Assembly (NCBI GenBank): GCA_948144175.1
Contig: CANXME010000032.1
Location: 1,910,802-1,974,801, forward strand
Direction of reading: 5' to 3'
Source of the DNA: Closterium sp. NIES-65
Lineage: Eukaryota > Streptophyta > Zygnematophyceae > Desmidiales > Closteriaceae
DNA length: 64,000 nucleotides
Shown here one piece after another: positions 43,436-55,607 of this stretch. Numbering within the stretch: the stretch's first letter is position 1; every line of letters starts with the position of its first letter. The notes under the pieces were generated by a model. It was not told where the DNA came from. It searched no databases and saw only the letters and a list, made by a program, of their open reading frames with translations. The translations under genes and the position numbers were made by a program.

Positions 43436-46307
43436 ACATGAACAACACACGGCGAGTTGAACACACAATGGATTGAACACATGGTGGGTTGAACACAAGG
43501 TGGGTTGAACACACGGTGGGTTGAACACACGGTGGGTTAATACACAGTGGGTGGAACACACGGTGGGTTGAACACACGGTGGGTTGAACACACGGTGTGT
43601 TCAACCCACCTTGTGTTCCACCCACTCTTTGTTCAACCCATCGTGTGTTCAACACGCGGTGGGTTGAATACGCAGAGGGTTGAACACGCGGAGGGTTGAA
43701 CACCCAGTGCATTGAACACACGGTGGGTTGAACACACAGTGGGTTGAACACACGGTGGGTTAAACACACGGTGGGTTGAAGACACGGTGGGTGGGTTGAA
43801 CACACGGTGGGTTGAACACACGGTGGGTTGAACACACGGTGGGTGGGTTAAACACACGGTGGGTTGAACATACGGTGGGTTGAACACACGGAGGGTTGAA
43901 CACACGGTGGGTTGAACACACGGTGGGTTGAACGCACAGAGGGTTGAACACACGGTGGGTAGGTTGAACACACTGTGGGTTGAACACACTGAGGGTTGAA
44001 CACAAGGTGGGTTGAAAACACGGTGGGTTGAACACACGGTCGGTTGAACACACGGTGGGTTGAACACACGGTGGGTTGAACAACACACGTTGGGTTGAAA
44101 AACACTCGGTGGGTTGAACACACTGGTGGGTTGCACACATGGTGGGTTGAACACATGGTGGGTTGCACACATGGTGGTTTGCACACATGGTGGGTTGAAC
44201 ACATGGTGGGTTGAAGACACGGTGGGTTGAACATACGGTGGGTGGAACACACGGTGGGTGGAACACACGGTGGGTTGAACACACGGTGGGTTGAACACAC
44301 GGTGGGTTGAACACACGGTGGGTTGAACCCATGGTTGGTTGAACAACACACGGTGGGTTGAACACACGATGGGTTGAACACACGGTGGGCTCAACACACG
44401 GTGGGTTGAGCACACGGTGGGTTGAACACACAGTGGGTTGAACACACGGTGGGTTGAACACACGGTGGGTTGAACACACGGTGGGTTGAACACACGGTCG
44501 GTTGAACACACGGTGGGTTCAACACACGGTGGGTTGAACACACGGTGGGTTGAACACACGGTGGGTTGAACAGACGGTGGGTTGAACACACGGTGGGTTG
44601 AACTCATGGTGGGTTGAACACACGGTGGGTTGAACACACGGTGGGCTTAACACAAGGTGGGTAGAACAAACGGTGGGCTGAACATACGGTGGGTTGAACA
44701 CACGGTGGGTTGAACACACGGTGGGATGACCACACGGTGGGCTGAACACACGGTGGGTTGAACACACGGTGGGTACAACACACGGTGGGTTGAACACACG
44801 GTGGGTTGAACACACGGTGGGTTGAACACACGTTGGGCTTAACACACGGTAGGCTGAACATACGATGGGTAGGTTGAACACACGGTGGGTGGAACGCACG
44901 GTGGGTGGGTTGAACACACGGTGGGTTAAAAACACGGTGGGTTGAACACACGGTGGGTTGAACCCACTGTTGGTTGAACAACACACGGTGGGTTGAACAC
45001 ACGATGGGTTGAACACACGGTGGGGTGAACACACGGTGGGTTGAACTCACGGTGGGTTGAACACACGGTGGGTTAATACACAGTCGGTGGAACACACGGT
45101 GGGTTGAACACACGGTGGGTTGAACACACGGTGTGTTCAATCCACCGTGTGTTCAACCCACCTTGTGTTCCACCCACTGTTTGCTCAACCCATCGAGTGT
45201 TCAACACGCGGAAGGTTGAACACGCGGAAAGTTGAACACGCGGAGGGTTGAACACGCGGAGGGTTGAACACACGGAGGGTTGAACATGCGGTGGGTTGAA
45301 CACACGGTGGGTTGAACACACGGTGGGTTGAACACACGGTGGGTGGATCACACGGTGGGTTGAACACACGGTGGGTGGAACACATGGTGGGTTGAACACA
45401 TAGTAGGTTGAACACACAGTGGGTTGAACACAAGGTGGGTTGAACAACACATGGTGGTTTGAACACACGGTGGGTTAAACACATGGTGGGATGAACACGC
45501 GGTGGGTTGAACACGCTTTGGGTTGAACACGCGGTGGGTTGAACACGCGGTGGGTTGAACACGCGGTGGGTTGAACACACGGTGGGTTGAACACGCGGTG
45601 GGTTGAACACGCGGTGGGTTGAACACGCGGTGGGTACACGGTGGGTGGGTTGAACACACGGTGGGTGGGTTGAACACACGGTGGGTTGAACACACGGCGG
45701 GTTGAAAAGACGGTGGGTTCAACACACGGTGGGTTGAACACACGGTGGGTTGAACACACGGTGGGTTGAACACACGGTGGGTTGAACAACACACGGTGGG
45801 TTGAAAAACACTCGGTGGGTTGAACACACTGGTGGGTTGCACACATGGTGGGTCGAACACATGGTGGGTTGCACACATGGTGGGTTGAACACATTGTGGG
45901 TATGAACACACGGTGGGTTGAAAACACGGTGGGTTGAACACACGGTGGGTTGAACACGCGGAGGGTTGAACACACGGTGGGTTGAACACACGGAGGGTTG
46001 AACACACGGAGGGTTGAACACACGGTGGGTTGAACACACGGTGGGTTTAACACACGGTGGGTTGAACACATAGAGGGTTGAACACACGGTGGGTAGGTTG
46101 AACACACGTTGGGTTGAACACACGGTTGGTGGGTTGAACACACTGAGGGTTGAACATACGGTGGGTTGAACACACGGTGGGATGAACACACGGTGGGTTG
46201 AACAACACTCGGTGTGTTGAAAAGCACTCGGTGGGTTGAACACACTGGTGGGTTGCACACATGGTGGGTTGAACACATGGTGGGTTGCACACATGGTGGA
46301 TTGCACA
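43436..46307 (+). repeat. 2.9-kb minisatellite, 16-bp unit GGTGGGTTGAACACAC
   Basis: About 180 tandem units with variants (CGCGGAGGG, CATGGTGGG, four-base GGGT additions). Two short stretches run in the opposite orientation (about 43583-43640 and 45130-45200), each followed by the same CGCGG-type variants, which suggests a higher-order block of roughly 1.55 kb that was duplicated. All three minus-strand frames stay open for long distances and encode the same THRVFNPPCVQPTVCS period; these are not genes. The array ends exactly where the gypsy G1 LTR begins. Confidence 0.95.
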
Positions 46308-46685
46308 TGTGAGAGTACGACGGCTTATGCCAGCTATGCTTGCTTGCCTCTACTTTATCATGCTATTTCTAGCATAGGATAATCATATGCATGCATGAAT
46401 TGCTTGATTTCCTAGGCTAGGTGCTTTCCTATATTTTATTATAGTTATAGCACCGAGCTAGGTTACGTGCACCGAATTCTGGCTTTTCGGTTGCCACCGA
46501 ATTGCCTTCTACCGAATTTGGTAAGGATCTGTTCGGGACGCTTCGCGACCCGCGGAACCTTCGCGTAACACCTGGTTACGGGGCCTTGTGTCGAGCCTAT
46601 ATATAGCCTCGTGTTGTACCCAGGTGGACATTCAATTCAATTCAATTTGAATCATCTTTTCTGAGCTCGATCCCAGATCCTCACA
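46308..46685 (+). repeat. Gypsy G1 5' LTR
   Basis: 378 bases, TGTGAGAGTACGACGGC to GATCCTCACA, with a TATA box in CCTATATATAGCC (about 46599). Copies are at 52053-52358 and 61614-61988. The PBS TGGTAATCAGAGC is at 46688-46700, initiator-Met-like with one extra A. Bases 46701-47115 are the untranslated leader. Confidence 0.95.
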
Positions 46686-47115
46686 CTTGGTAATCAGAGC
46701 GGGTTTACACGCGAGGTCTTCAACCGCTTAGTTCCGGCCTTTAAAAACCGCGGGGGCGACGACGAAAGCGCCGATACGGGTATGTAAAACCAGTTCCGCG
46801 CAATTTTTCTAAGTCCTCCTCGATTCGGTTTTCGAACACCCCTCAGATTTACTGGTGGAAAGGTTGGAGTTTCGACCGTTCGATCGAGTTTCATCTCAAC
46901 GGCCCAGAGAATTTCGCCCAAAAAAGTTGGAATTTGGAGCGTCGGATCGATTTTCTCCTCAACGGCAAAGATCGAACGCGAATTTCGCCTAAGGGAGATT
47001 TATGCAACCTACAGAATTCGCGCTCGTCGATTCTACAGTCAATTTGACTCGTAGTAAGTCAACCAGCATCTAGAATTTGATTATTTTTGTCGCGCATCTT
47101 CCTGTAAATCACCAA

Positions 47116-48093
47116 ATGGAGGGCCAAGGCGACAACTACGCGACTACGAGCGACATCGCGAGCCTCCGCACCGGTATGGAGCAGACGCAGGCGTCGCTTC
47201 GTCGACTCGAGGCTTTTCTGACAAGCCAACCAGGGTTCGCCACCGCAGCAGCAGCGACCACAGCGACTACAGCACCGACAACTCCAGCAGCAGTGGCGAC
47301 ACCGACATTTCACGGACCAATGGCACCACTGTCGCCGAACCTCGAAGCAGCACGACCGAGGCTCCCGGAGGCGTTCGATCCAAGCGCGAAGGGATCCGAC
47401 GTCCGGCGATTCGTGGCCACCCTCGAAATTTACTTCGAGGCCATTGGCTGTTCGACCCCGCAACACGACGCAGCAAGGATTCGGCTCGCAACGACACTGT
47501 TACGTGGACCGGCTCTCGAATGGATTTACTACACCGACGTAGCCCGCGGGGAGAAAACGTGGCAGCAGTTGCGGGCAGATTTAATCGAGCGTTTCGAACC
47601 AATTAATACAACCTACATGGCGCGGCAGCAGATACACCGACACAAGCAATACAGTAGTGTAACACAGTACACGCAGCAGATGGAGTTACTGTTCAACCGC
47701 ATCACCGACCTGACCGAAGGCGAAAAAATCCAGGCGTACACCGAAGGATTAAAAATGGAGATTCGGCGGCAGTTGATTGCGGCGAATTACAACAGCTACA
47801 GAGACATCGTGCGTGCTGCCGAGCGATACGATGCGCTGACTCGAAGTCAACCCGAAACACGACGCTTCACGCCGAGCCGTACATTCGGCACAGAGCGATC
47901 GACACCCCCCACGTTCACCGAACCGATGGATATCGACAAATACGACGCGAAGAAGCAGCCGACAAAATGCGAATTTCGCGGCGCAGCAGGACATCAATTT
48001 TTGTCGTGCTACAAAATGAAGAAAGCACGTGCGGCACTCCGGGACGGAAACAGTGGAGCACCCCCGAAGTTAAAAAACGGGAATCGCCAGTAG
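47116..48093 (+). CDS. gag: Gypsy G1 gag
   Basis: 326 residues from MEGQGDNYATT (an in-frame ATG exists at 47077). There is an Ala/Thr-rich N-terminus, then the retrotransposon gag domain (DVRRFVATLEIYFEAIG, GPALEWIYY, WQQLRADLIERFEPIN, MELLFNRITDL). The zinc knuckle reads CEFRGAAGHQFLSC: the second Cys is Arg, while the related G2 copy has CKFCGPTGHRILAC. The frame ends with TAG at 48091-48093. Homology to the G2 tail (ERVKKGEND, KRHDRPASGEIAEANGG) continues in another frame to 48332, so an indel lies near 48085. Confidence 0.9.
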   Translation: MEGQGDNYATTSDIASLRTGMEQTQASLRRLEAFLTSQPGFATAAAATTATTAPTTPAAVATPTFHGPMAPLSPNLEAARPRLPEAFDPSAKGSDVRRFVATLEIYFEAIGCSTPQHDAARIRLATTLLRGPALEWIYYTDVARGEKTWQQLRADLIERFEPINTTYMARQQIHRHKQYSSVTQYTQQMELLFNRITDLTEGEKIQAYTEGLKMEIRRQLIAANYNSYRDIVRAAERYDALTRSQPETRRFTPSRTFGTERSTPPTFTEPMDIDKYDAKKQPTKCEFRGAAGHQFLSCYKMKKARAALRDGNSGAPPKLKNGNRQ

Positions 48094-48331
48094 CCGCGGA
48101 TCGACCTGGCGATCGCGTAAAGATCCGAAAAGCAGGAAAAGGCGACGACGTGGCGACTTCGGAGCGGGTGAAAAAAGGAGAAAATGATGGCGCGGATTTA
48201 AAACGTCACGACCGGCCGGCATCAGGGGAAATCGCCGAGGCGAATGGAGGCTCCGCGAAAAAAGACTCTGCACCGACCGGGAAACTCCAGCCGAACACCC
48301 ACGAAAGTAAGAATTCGTTAAAGATGCTCTA

Positions 48332-51300
48332 ATGAAGAATATTGCTTCTCGTGGTTTACAAGCCTTCAAAAAATTCAGGGGAGGTCTAGAGGCCAAGAAA
48401 AAGCCTTTAGAAATTATTCAGGTACCTGAGAAGTTGGGCAAAGTACTACGGAGCGTAGAAAAGGGTCGTGCGTTCCGTGGAGTTAATATTCTCTCCCCGC
48501 AGCACAGTGTTAAGGCTCCCTGTCGCCCACAGGTGAAGCCTACACAGCTGCCAAGGCTTAGAGGAGACATCCAGGCTCAGGAAAAATTATACAAGCCTCG
48601 GAAAAATCCTCCTACCCCCCAGGTGAAGTTGGAAAGCGCTGAGTCAGGTATAGGAAAAAGGGAAGGTATTAAGTTTGATGTACTCTATGATCCTATTAAC
48701 AAGACCCTCTTTGGCTACTCAGCACAGTAGAAACCACTACTCCTCAAGGTGTTATGCAATGGGCGACGCCTCCAGGCACTGGTGGACAGCGGTGCATCTC
48801 ACTCGGTGTGTGACCGCGGAGCATTGGAGAAAATTGGAGAGAAGGCGGAAGAGACCCTGTTTTCAGCAACCATGGTGGACGGTACGAAGCTTCCTATCCA
48901 CGGCGAAGCATCACTGCAACTGCATATAGGTGCGTTGAGGTGGAAGCCGAAGCTACCAGTCACCAACATCAAAGGATTAGATTTTATCTTGGGGCGTGAT
49001 TTCCTGAAGCAGTTCAACCCCGAGATCGATTGGGTCAACAGCAAGGTGTGCATCTACAACAACGGGAAACGAGTGGAGCTGCGAAGCTAGACGGATACAG
49101 GGGACATACCTGAAACGACACTGGCACGGTTCAAACAGACGGTGAACAAGAGTAACACGGGTTACCTAGCACTGGTTATGGCAGCAGCAGAGGAGAAGAA
49201 GCCGAGTTCCGAGCTACTTGCAGCAGTGAAAGAGGTCTTGGAGCAGTACAAGGATATAATGCCCGACGACCTACCTGCAGGCCTACCTCCAGCACGCACC
49301 CACGAGCACGAGATCATGGAGGAACCAGGTGCGAAACCCGTCTCACGTGCACCATACCGACTGAGTCCGACTGAACTGACAGAAATGAAAAAATAGATAG
49401 AGTATCTACTGGACAGACAACTGATCCGCCCATCCACCTCTCCCTACGGCACACCAGTTCTCTTCACTCCAAAACCAGACGGCAGTCTACGGATGTGCAT
49501 CGACTACCGCACACTGAACAAACAGACAGTAAAAAACAAATATCCCATACCGCGCATAGACAACCTACTCGATCAACTGCGTGGAGCAACAGTATTTTCG
49601 AAGCTGGACCTACGATCGGGCTACTGGCAGATCAAGATGGCAGACAACTCCGTCCACAAGACAGCGTTCCGTACCAGATACGGTTCCTACGAATACTTGG
49701 TGATGCCGTTCGGACTCTGCAACGCACCAGCAACGTTTCAGGCGGAGATGAATCACATCTTACGACCCCTGCTAGACGAGTGCGTGGTGGTGTACCTGAA
49801 CGACATTCTCATCTACTCCAAGAACATGAAGGAGCACGTGGAGCATCTGCGGAAGGTGAAGTTCTACGTGAAGCTGTCAAAGAGCGACTTCGCCCTGAAG
49901 AAGGTGCAGTTTCTCGGGCACATGGTGAGTGTCGAGGGCGTACACGTGGACCCACGGAAGATCGAAGCCGTCAAGAAGTGGAAAGTACCAGAGAACGTGA
50001 AGGAGTTACAGCAGTTCCTAGGCTTCACCAACTACTACAACAGGTTCGTGCCGCAGTACGCTAAGATAGCAGCGCCACTGACCGACCTACTGAAAAAGGA
50101 TACGCCCTACAAATGGGATACCCTTCATCAGCAAGCCATGGAGCAGCTACAGACAGCACTGACTACAGCGCCAGTACTCATCTTGCCGGATCCAGACAAG
50201 GACTACGTGGTGGAAGCAGACGCTAGTGACCAAGCAGTTGGAGCAGTACTGATGCAGGATCACGGACGCGGTTTGCAGCCCATCGCCTACCTCAGTAAGA
50301 AGCTACACGGAGCAGAACAAAACTACCCCATTCACGACAAGGAAGCCTTAGCGATAGTCATAGCCTTCAAGGCGTGGAGGTGTTACCTAGAGGGAGCCAA
50401 GACTACAGTCTATACTGACCACTGCAGTCTGAAATACCTGAAGTCACAGCCGACACTCTCACGACGACAGGTGCGGTGGGTGGACTTCCTGGAAACTCAC
50501 TTCCACTACAACATCGTCTACAAGCCCGGGCTACACAACAAGGCAGACGCGTTGAGCCGCCCCGGACATGTAGCAGGCATCCAGCTCCACGGGATGAACC
50601 CTCTGCTCAAGGGTCTATTCCAACATGGGTACTCCGTGGACGCAGAGATTGCTACAGCACAGACCAAGAAGCTATTACAGTGGGAGAAAGACTTAGCTGT
50701 AAGGAAGGGTTCAGGAAAGATTTGGGTACCGAATTACGCCCCGCTACGGCATATCCTATTGGAGGAGTTTCACGACGTACCTTACGCGGGACATTTCGGG
50801 AGCAACAAGACGTTAGCAGGGATAGCGAAGTATTACTACTGGCCCGGGATGGCAGCAGACGTGCAGCAGTTCGTCACCTCTTGCGACACCTGCCAGCGGA
50901 TGAAGAGCAGCAAGCAGAAAAAAGCAGGGTTACTTCAGCCTCTACCCGTACCGGAGCAGCCATGGCAGGTCGTTAGCCTCGACTTCATCACAGGGCTTCC
51001 TTCGACCTCACGGGGACATGATTCCATCCTCGTGGTGATCGATAAGTTCTCCAAAATGGGTCACTACATATCGACCAACGCCACAGCTACAGCTGAAGCA
51101 ACTGCTCACCTCTTCTTCGACCGCATCATCACCATCCACGGCATCCCCGCTACACTCATCTCGGACAGAGACCCCAAATTCACGAGTAAGTTCTGGAAGG
51201 AGCTCATGGGACTGTTGGGGACAAAGCTTGCAATGTCTTCAGCATACCACCCCCAGACTGACGGACAGACAGAGCGACTCAATCAAGTGGTTGAACAGCT

Positions 51301-52042
51301 ACTGCGCACAGCTTGCAAGGACGACGTCAGCCCCTGGGACACACAGTTACCGACCCTAGAGTTTGCTTACAACAACGCATCACATGTGGCCACAGAAAAA
51401 ACTCCTTTCTTCCCGTGTTACGGACGGGAACCACTCACACCACAGCAGCCAACCACACCGGCACACGTCCAAGCCGCACATGACTTCGTCACCACCATGC
51501 AGCAACTATGGGAGAAGACTCAGCGACGTCTCACCACGATGCAGAACTCCTAGAAGCAGTATGCCGATCATCAGCGACGTGATCACTCAGTAGCAGTCGG
51601 AGATCAGGTGCTTCTTGACACGCGCAACTTGAACCTGTCTCACCTCCCATCCAAACTCCGGCCTCGCTTCTGTGGTCCTTTTCTCGTTGAGGCACAGGTG
51701 ACACCAGTTACATTCCGCTTGCGCTTACCAGATACATGGAAGCTTCACAACGCTTTCCATGTTCAGCTACTGAAGCCCTACAAGGACCCCAACCAACAGT
51801 TCCAGGGACGGCAACTACCGCCACCACCACCTGTTCTCATATAGGATGAACCCGAGTACGAGATCGAGCGCGTTCTCTCTCATCGGCGCCGCGGTGGCAA
51901 GACTCTCGAGTTCCTGATACGCTGGAAGGGATACGACCCCACTGAGGACAGTTGGGTTGCAGAAGCTGATATGGGCAACGCACGCCGTGCTCTCAAGGAC
52001 TATCTTGTCAAGCAGGGTGTATCTCACGCCACCCAGCTTTGA
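48332..52042 (+). CDS. pol: Gypsy G1 pol: PR-RT-RNase H-INT-chromodomain, five in-frame TAG
   Basis: About 1,236 codons in one frame without a frameshift, ended by TGA at 52040-52042. Protease is near 48781 ([11 protein letters not shown]). RT has [12 protein letters not shown] and [13 protein letters not shown], but the active site is YLND (near 49795) instead of YLDD. RNase H has [14 protein letters not shown] and [10 protein letters not shown]. Integrase has the zinc domain (H-x5-H, CDTCQ), [19 protein letters not shown] and [17 protein letters not shown], so D, D and E are kept. The chromodomain is [11 protein letters not shown]...[19 protein letters not shown] occurs at 48728, 49088, 49394, 51551 and 51842, and no other stop occurs. 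49394 (MKK-IEYLL) and 51551 (NS-KQYADH) are Gln in typical relatives. This is a Tekay/Reina-like chromovirus by architecture. Confidence 0.9.
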
Positions 52043-52052
52043 GGGGGGGACG

Positions 52053-52358
52053 TGTGAGAGTACGACGGCTTATGCCAGCTATGCTTGCTTGCCTCTATTT
52101 TATCATGCTATTTCTAGCATAGGATAATCATATGCATGCATGAATTGCTTGATTTCCTAGGCTAGGTGCTTTCCTATATTTTATTATAGTTATAGCACCG
52201 AGCTAGGTTGCGTGCACCGAATTCTGGCTTTTCGGTTGCCACCGAATTGCCTTCTACCGAATTCGGTAAGGATCTGTTCGAGACGTTTCGCGACCCGCGG
52301 AACCTTCGCGTAACACCTGGTTACAGGGCCTTGTGTCGAGCCTATATATAGCCTCGTG
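52053..52358 (+). repeat. Gypsy G1 3' LTR, truncated
   Basis: Follows the purine tract GAGGGGGGGA (52041-52050). It matches the 5' LTR up to the TATA region (CCTATATATAGCCTCGTG) and is then replaced by copia D LTR sequence. Confidence 0.9.
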
Positions 52359-52841
52359 CCACACAATTCCCCTCTCCATAGGCAACCCAACTTTCACTTT
52401 TGTCACTTTCCCAACCCATGCCATCCACCTTAACCCAACTTGGCCACACTTGCCAACCTGGTTTGGTTTCTCCCAACCACTTGGCAGCACCTACAGAAAT
52501 GTTGACGAATTTCCCAACCCCCAAAAGTCTGTACCCCATATTGAGTCAACCCCACAACTTCCCATAGTCACCACAACCAAATATCAAAAACATACGAACT
52601 CCAACGTTCGTATCTTTCTTGTTCATGCTCCGATTGAAGCGATACTTGGCTCGTCGGAAAGCTCTTGAGCAGAGGAGTCACTTCAGATATCTGCTCAAGC
52701 CAATAACATTCACACACACACTCAGAAAAATCAAACCACATCAAACACAAATTCTTGCACACGCTCACACCACGCATGCAGCGGACGAACATATGATGGG
52801 AGGCAGACAGACGTGAATGCATATGATTGCATCACATAACA
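52359..52841 (-). repeat. Copia D 3' LTR, truncated
   Basis: The minus strand starts TGTTATGTGATGCAATC after the purine tract CCAGAGGGGGAGTT and matches the isolated LTR at 555-1166. About 130 terminal bases are missing at the junction with the gypsy LTR. Confidence 0.85.
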
Positions 52842-52898
52842 AACTCCCCCTCTGGCTGCCAACCATCACCCCACATGCCATAGCTCAAGCATGCACCC

Positions 52899-55607
52899 TC
52901 AATGCACACTCATCCCAGCAAGCTTCATGCCCTTCCAATGCTCAGATTCAGCCAGGCGCTTGGTGAGAATGTCAGCCGCCTGCTGATGGGTCTTCACAAT
53001 CTCTAGCCGCACCTCCTTGTCCAGGAGCCTCCTCACCCAGTGCCACTTAGGCCTGATGTGTTTGGTCAGCCCATGAAGACAAGCATTCTTCGCTAGCTTC
53101 ACCGCTGACTCATTGTCACAGAAAATTACAGTCGGCTCCCTCTGGCACACTCCGATCTCCTCCAACAAACGCCTCAGCCACACCACCTCCTTTGCCCCAT
53201 GATGCAGGGCCATGTACTCTGTCTCACACGAGGACTGCCCCACCTCGTTCTGCTTCTTGCTGCGCCAGCTCACTGCACCACCTCCAAACAGGCACACATA
53301 GCCTCCAATGCTGGTGCCATCCGCCTTCACAGAGTTGAAGCTGGCGTCGGTGTAGCAAGTCAGAAGCATCTCCCCTTTGCCCAAATCAGCTGCACCCCTC
53401 TGCAGCCTCTGTCTCACAGCACTGTACTCCACGCCCACTGATGCTGTAGCGCTCACATAGCGGACCAACCTCTTGGCCGCTTCCAGCTGTTCATGACTGG
53501 GGCGTGCAACCACACTGGCAAGCCTGGATGTAGCAAAGGCAATGTCAGGCCGTGTGTGGTTAGCCGCATAATTGAGTGCCCCCACCATGGAATGAAATAG
53601 CTTCCTGTCACTCTCACCCACCACCTCCTCATCAGCACAGGGCTCCACTGTGAACCCTGAAGGCAGTGGGGTGGCTGGCTTCCCTCCATTTTGCAGCCCA
53701 TACTTCTCGGCCAGCCCCTCACAGTACTTCCTCTGGTGCAACCTCAACACTCCCTTGTCAAGGTCCCTCTCCACATGCATACCCAGGTAGTACTTCACAT
53801 CTCCCATCTTGGAACACTTGAACTGCATCTCCAGCATCTCCTCCACACGCCCAATCATTGGAAACAACTCAGAGAAGAGTAAGATGTCGTCCACATACAC
53901 CAGGAGCATGAGAAACTGCTCCTTCTCTTGTAGCAGGAACAGGCTGTGGTCACACTCACTCTTCTTGAACCCCCCAGCCAGCAGTGTCTCCTCTAGCTTG
54001 TGGTACCATGCACGAGGAGCCTGCTTCAGGCAATAGATGGCCTTCTTCAGCCTGCACACCCTGCCGCTCCCATCATCCAAACCCTCAGGCTGTAACATGT
54101 ACAGCTCCTCCAGAATGATTCCATTGAGGAAGGCGGTGGCGATGTCCATCTGCTTCACCCGCCATCCACGGTTTGCTGCCATTGCCAGTGACACTTTCAA
54201 TGTTGTGCCTTTCCCCACAGGAGCAAAGATCTCGTCAAAATCCTTCCCCTTTGTCTGCTGAAACCCCTTAGCCACAAGCCTTGACTTGTAGCGGGTCAGC
54301 TCCCCATCTGGTCCGTACTTATGCTTGAAGATCAGCTTGGAAGAAATGGCCTTCTTCCCAGGTGGCAGCTCACACAGCTCCCACGTCTCGTTCTCCAGCA
54401 GAGAGTCATACTCCTCCTTCACACTCTGCTTCCATTTTTCAGCATCCAGACCGCTCAATGCTTCAGCTAGCGTCTTGGGCTCAGGAACGGCTGCCCAGTA
54501 GCAGTGTGCTATCTCATCCTCATCACACTGCTCAGCCACACTCCCAGCCCTTACCACCTTTGGCTTGCCAAAGCTCGGATAGGTCAGCCGGTTAGGAGGG
54601 CGCACATCCCTCCTAGGACGGTCAACCGTACGTGCGGCACCTTGTGGAGCACCTTGCTGCTGCTGCTGCTGCTGCGGCTGCTGCGACTCCTCCACCTCAG
54701 GTTCTCCCCCATCCTCAGTCACCCCAGAAATCTCCTCCTCTGAGACAGTAACCTGCACTTGTCTCGAAGGCCGCTGCACCTCATCGGCCTCAATGATCAG
54801 CGGTGTAGTAGGAAGCTTCTGCTGCTGCTGCTTCCACTCCTTGTAGTATTAGGACTCGAGGAACTTCACATCCCTTGACACAGTCAGCTGCTGGCTGGTC
54901 AAGTCCCAAATCAGCCAGCCCTTGTGATCCTTAGCGAGCCCCAAGTGCACACCCCATCTCCCAGAAGCTTCCAGTTTTCCCCTCTTCTCCTTAGGCACAT
55001 GAAACACCACCATGCACCCAAAGGCTCTCAGCATGTTGACTGCTGGTGCACTCCCATAACACTTGGTGTAGGGGACCCACTGCTTGTCCCCCACTGTTGC
55101 CAGCACCCTGTTCTTCACAAGGACGACCTGCCGCAGTGCAGTCACCCAAAACGGATCCGGCAACCCTGCACGCCCAAGGAGAGTGCGATCACCTTCCTGC
55201 AGGGTCCGGTTGAACCGCTCAGCCACGCCATTCTGCTGAGGGTTGTAGGGCACCGTAAGCTGATGCTGGATCCCCTTCTTCTTTAGCACCGCCTCAAAAT
55301 CAGCGCCAATGAATTCTCCTCCATTGTCGGTGCGGATCACCTTCACCTTATGTCCGCTCTCCCTTTGAGCTCTTGGCATCCACTCCTTGAGAACAGCCGC
55401 TGCCACCTCCCCCTTAGTCTTCAAAGGGTACACCCACACCGCACGCGTGTGGTCGTCCACAATCGTCAAGAAGTAGCGGCTGCCCGAGAGAGAAAGGGCC
55501 CTCGTGGGGCCCACCACATCCATGTGCACTAGTGCAAGTGGTGCCTTGGCTGGTCCTGTGCTGCTGCTGAAGGGAAACTTCGTGAATTTGGTCTCAGGCA
55601 TGTAGGG
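52899..55607 (-). pseudogene. pol: Copia D integrase core, RT and RNase H (one stop)
   Basis: Minus strand. The integrase core has HMDVVGP, IRTDNGGEF and PQQNGVAERFNRTL (D, D, E intact), ending at GWLIWDLTSQQLTVSRDVKF. TAA at 54851-54849 follows LES, and the same frame continues with YYKEWKQQQQQ, a Gln/Pro-rich linker, RT (WELCELPPGKKAISSKLIF, MDIATAFLNG, LMLLVYVDDILLF) and RNase H (SCETEYMALHHGAKEVVWL, VIFCDNESAVKLAKN, KTHQQAADILTKRLAE), ending in TGA. All catalytic motifs are present, making this the best preserved copia pol here after copia1. RNase H and linker features are of the SIRE/Tork-like type. Confidence 0.9.

Noticed and set aside
43436..46307. Regular short repeats that might suggest a CRISPR array or large repeat-protein genes
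   Set aside because: The repeats are head-to-tail without unique spacers, the host is eukaryotic, and the long frames arise from the 16-bp period in all three frames.
48728..51844. Firm claim of genetic-code change (TAG as Gln)
   Set aside because: TGA and TAA disruptions also occur, catalytic residues are lost in the same elements, and the unknown host gene appears to end in TAG. CHG-type decay explains the data more simply.
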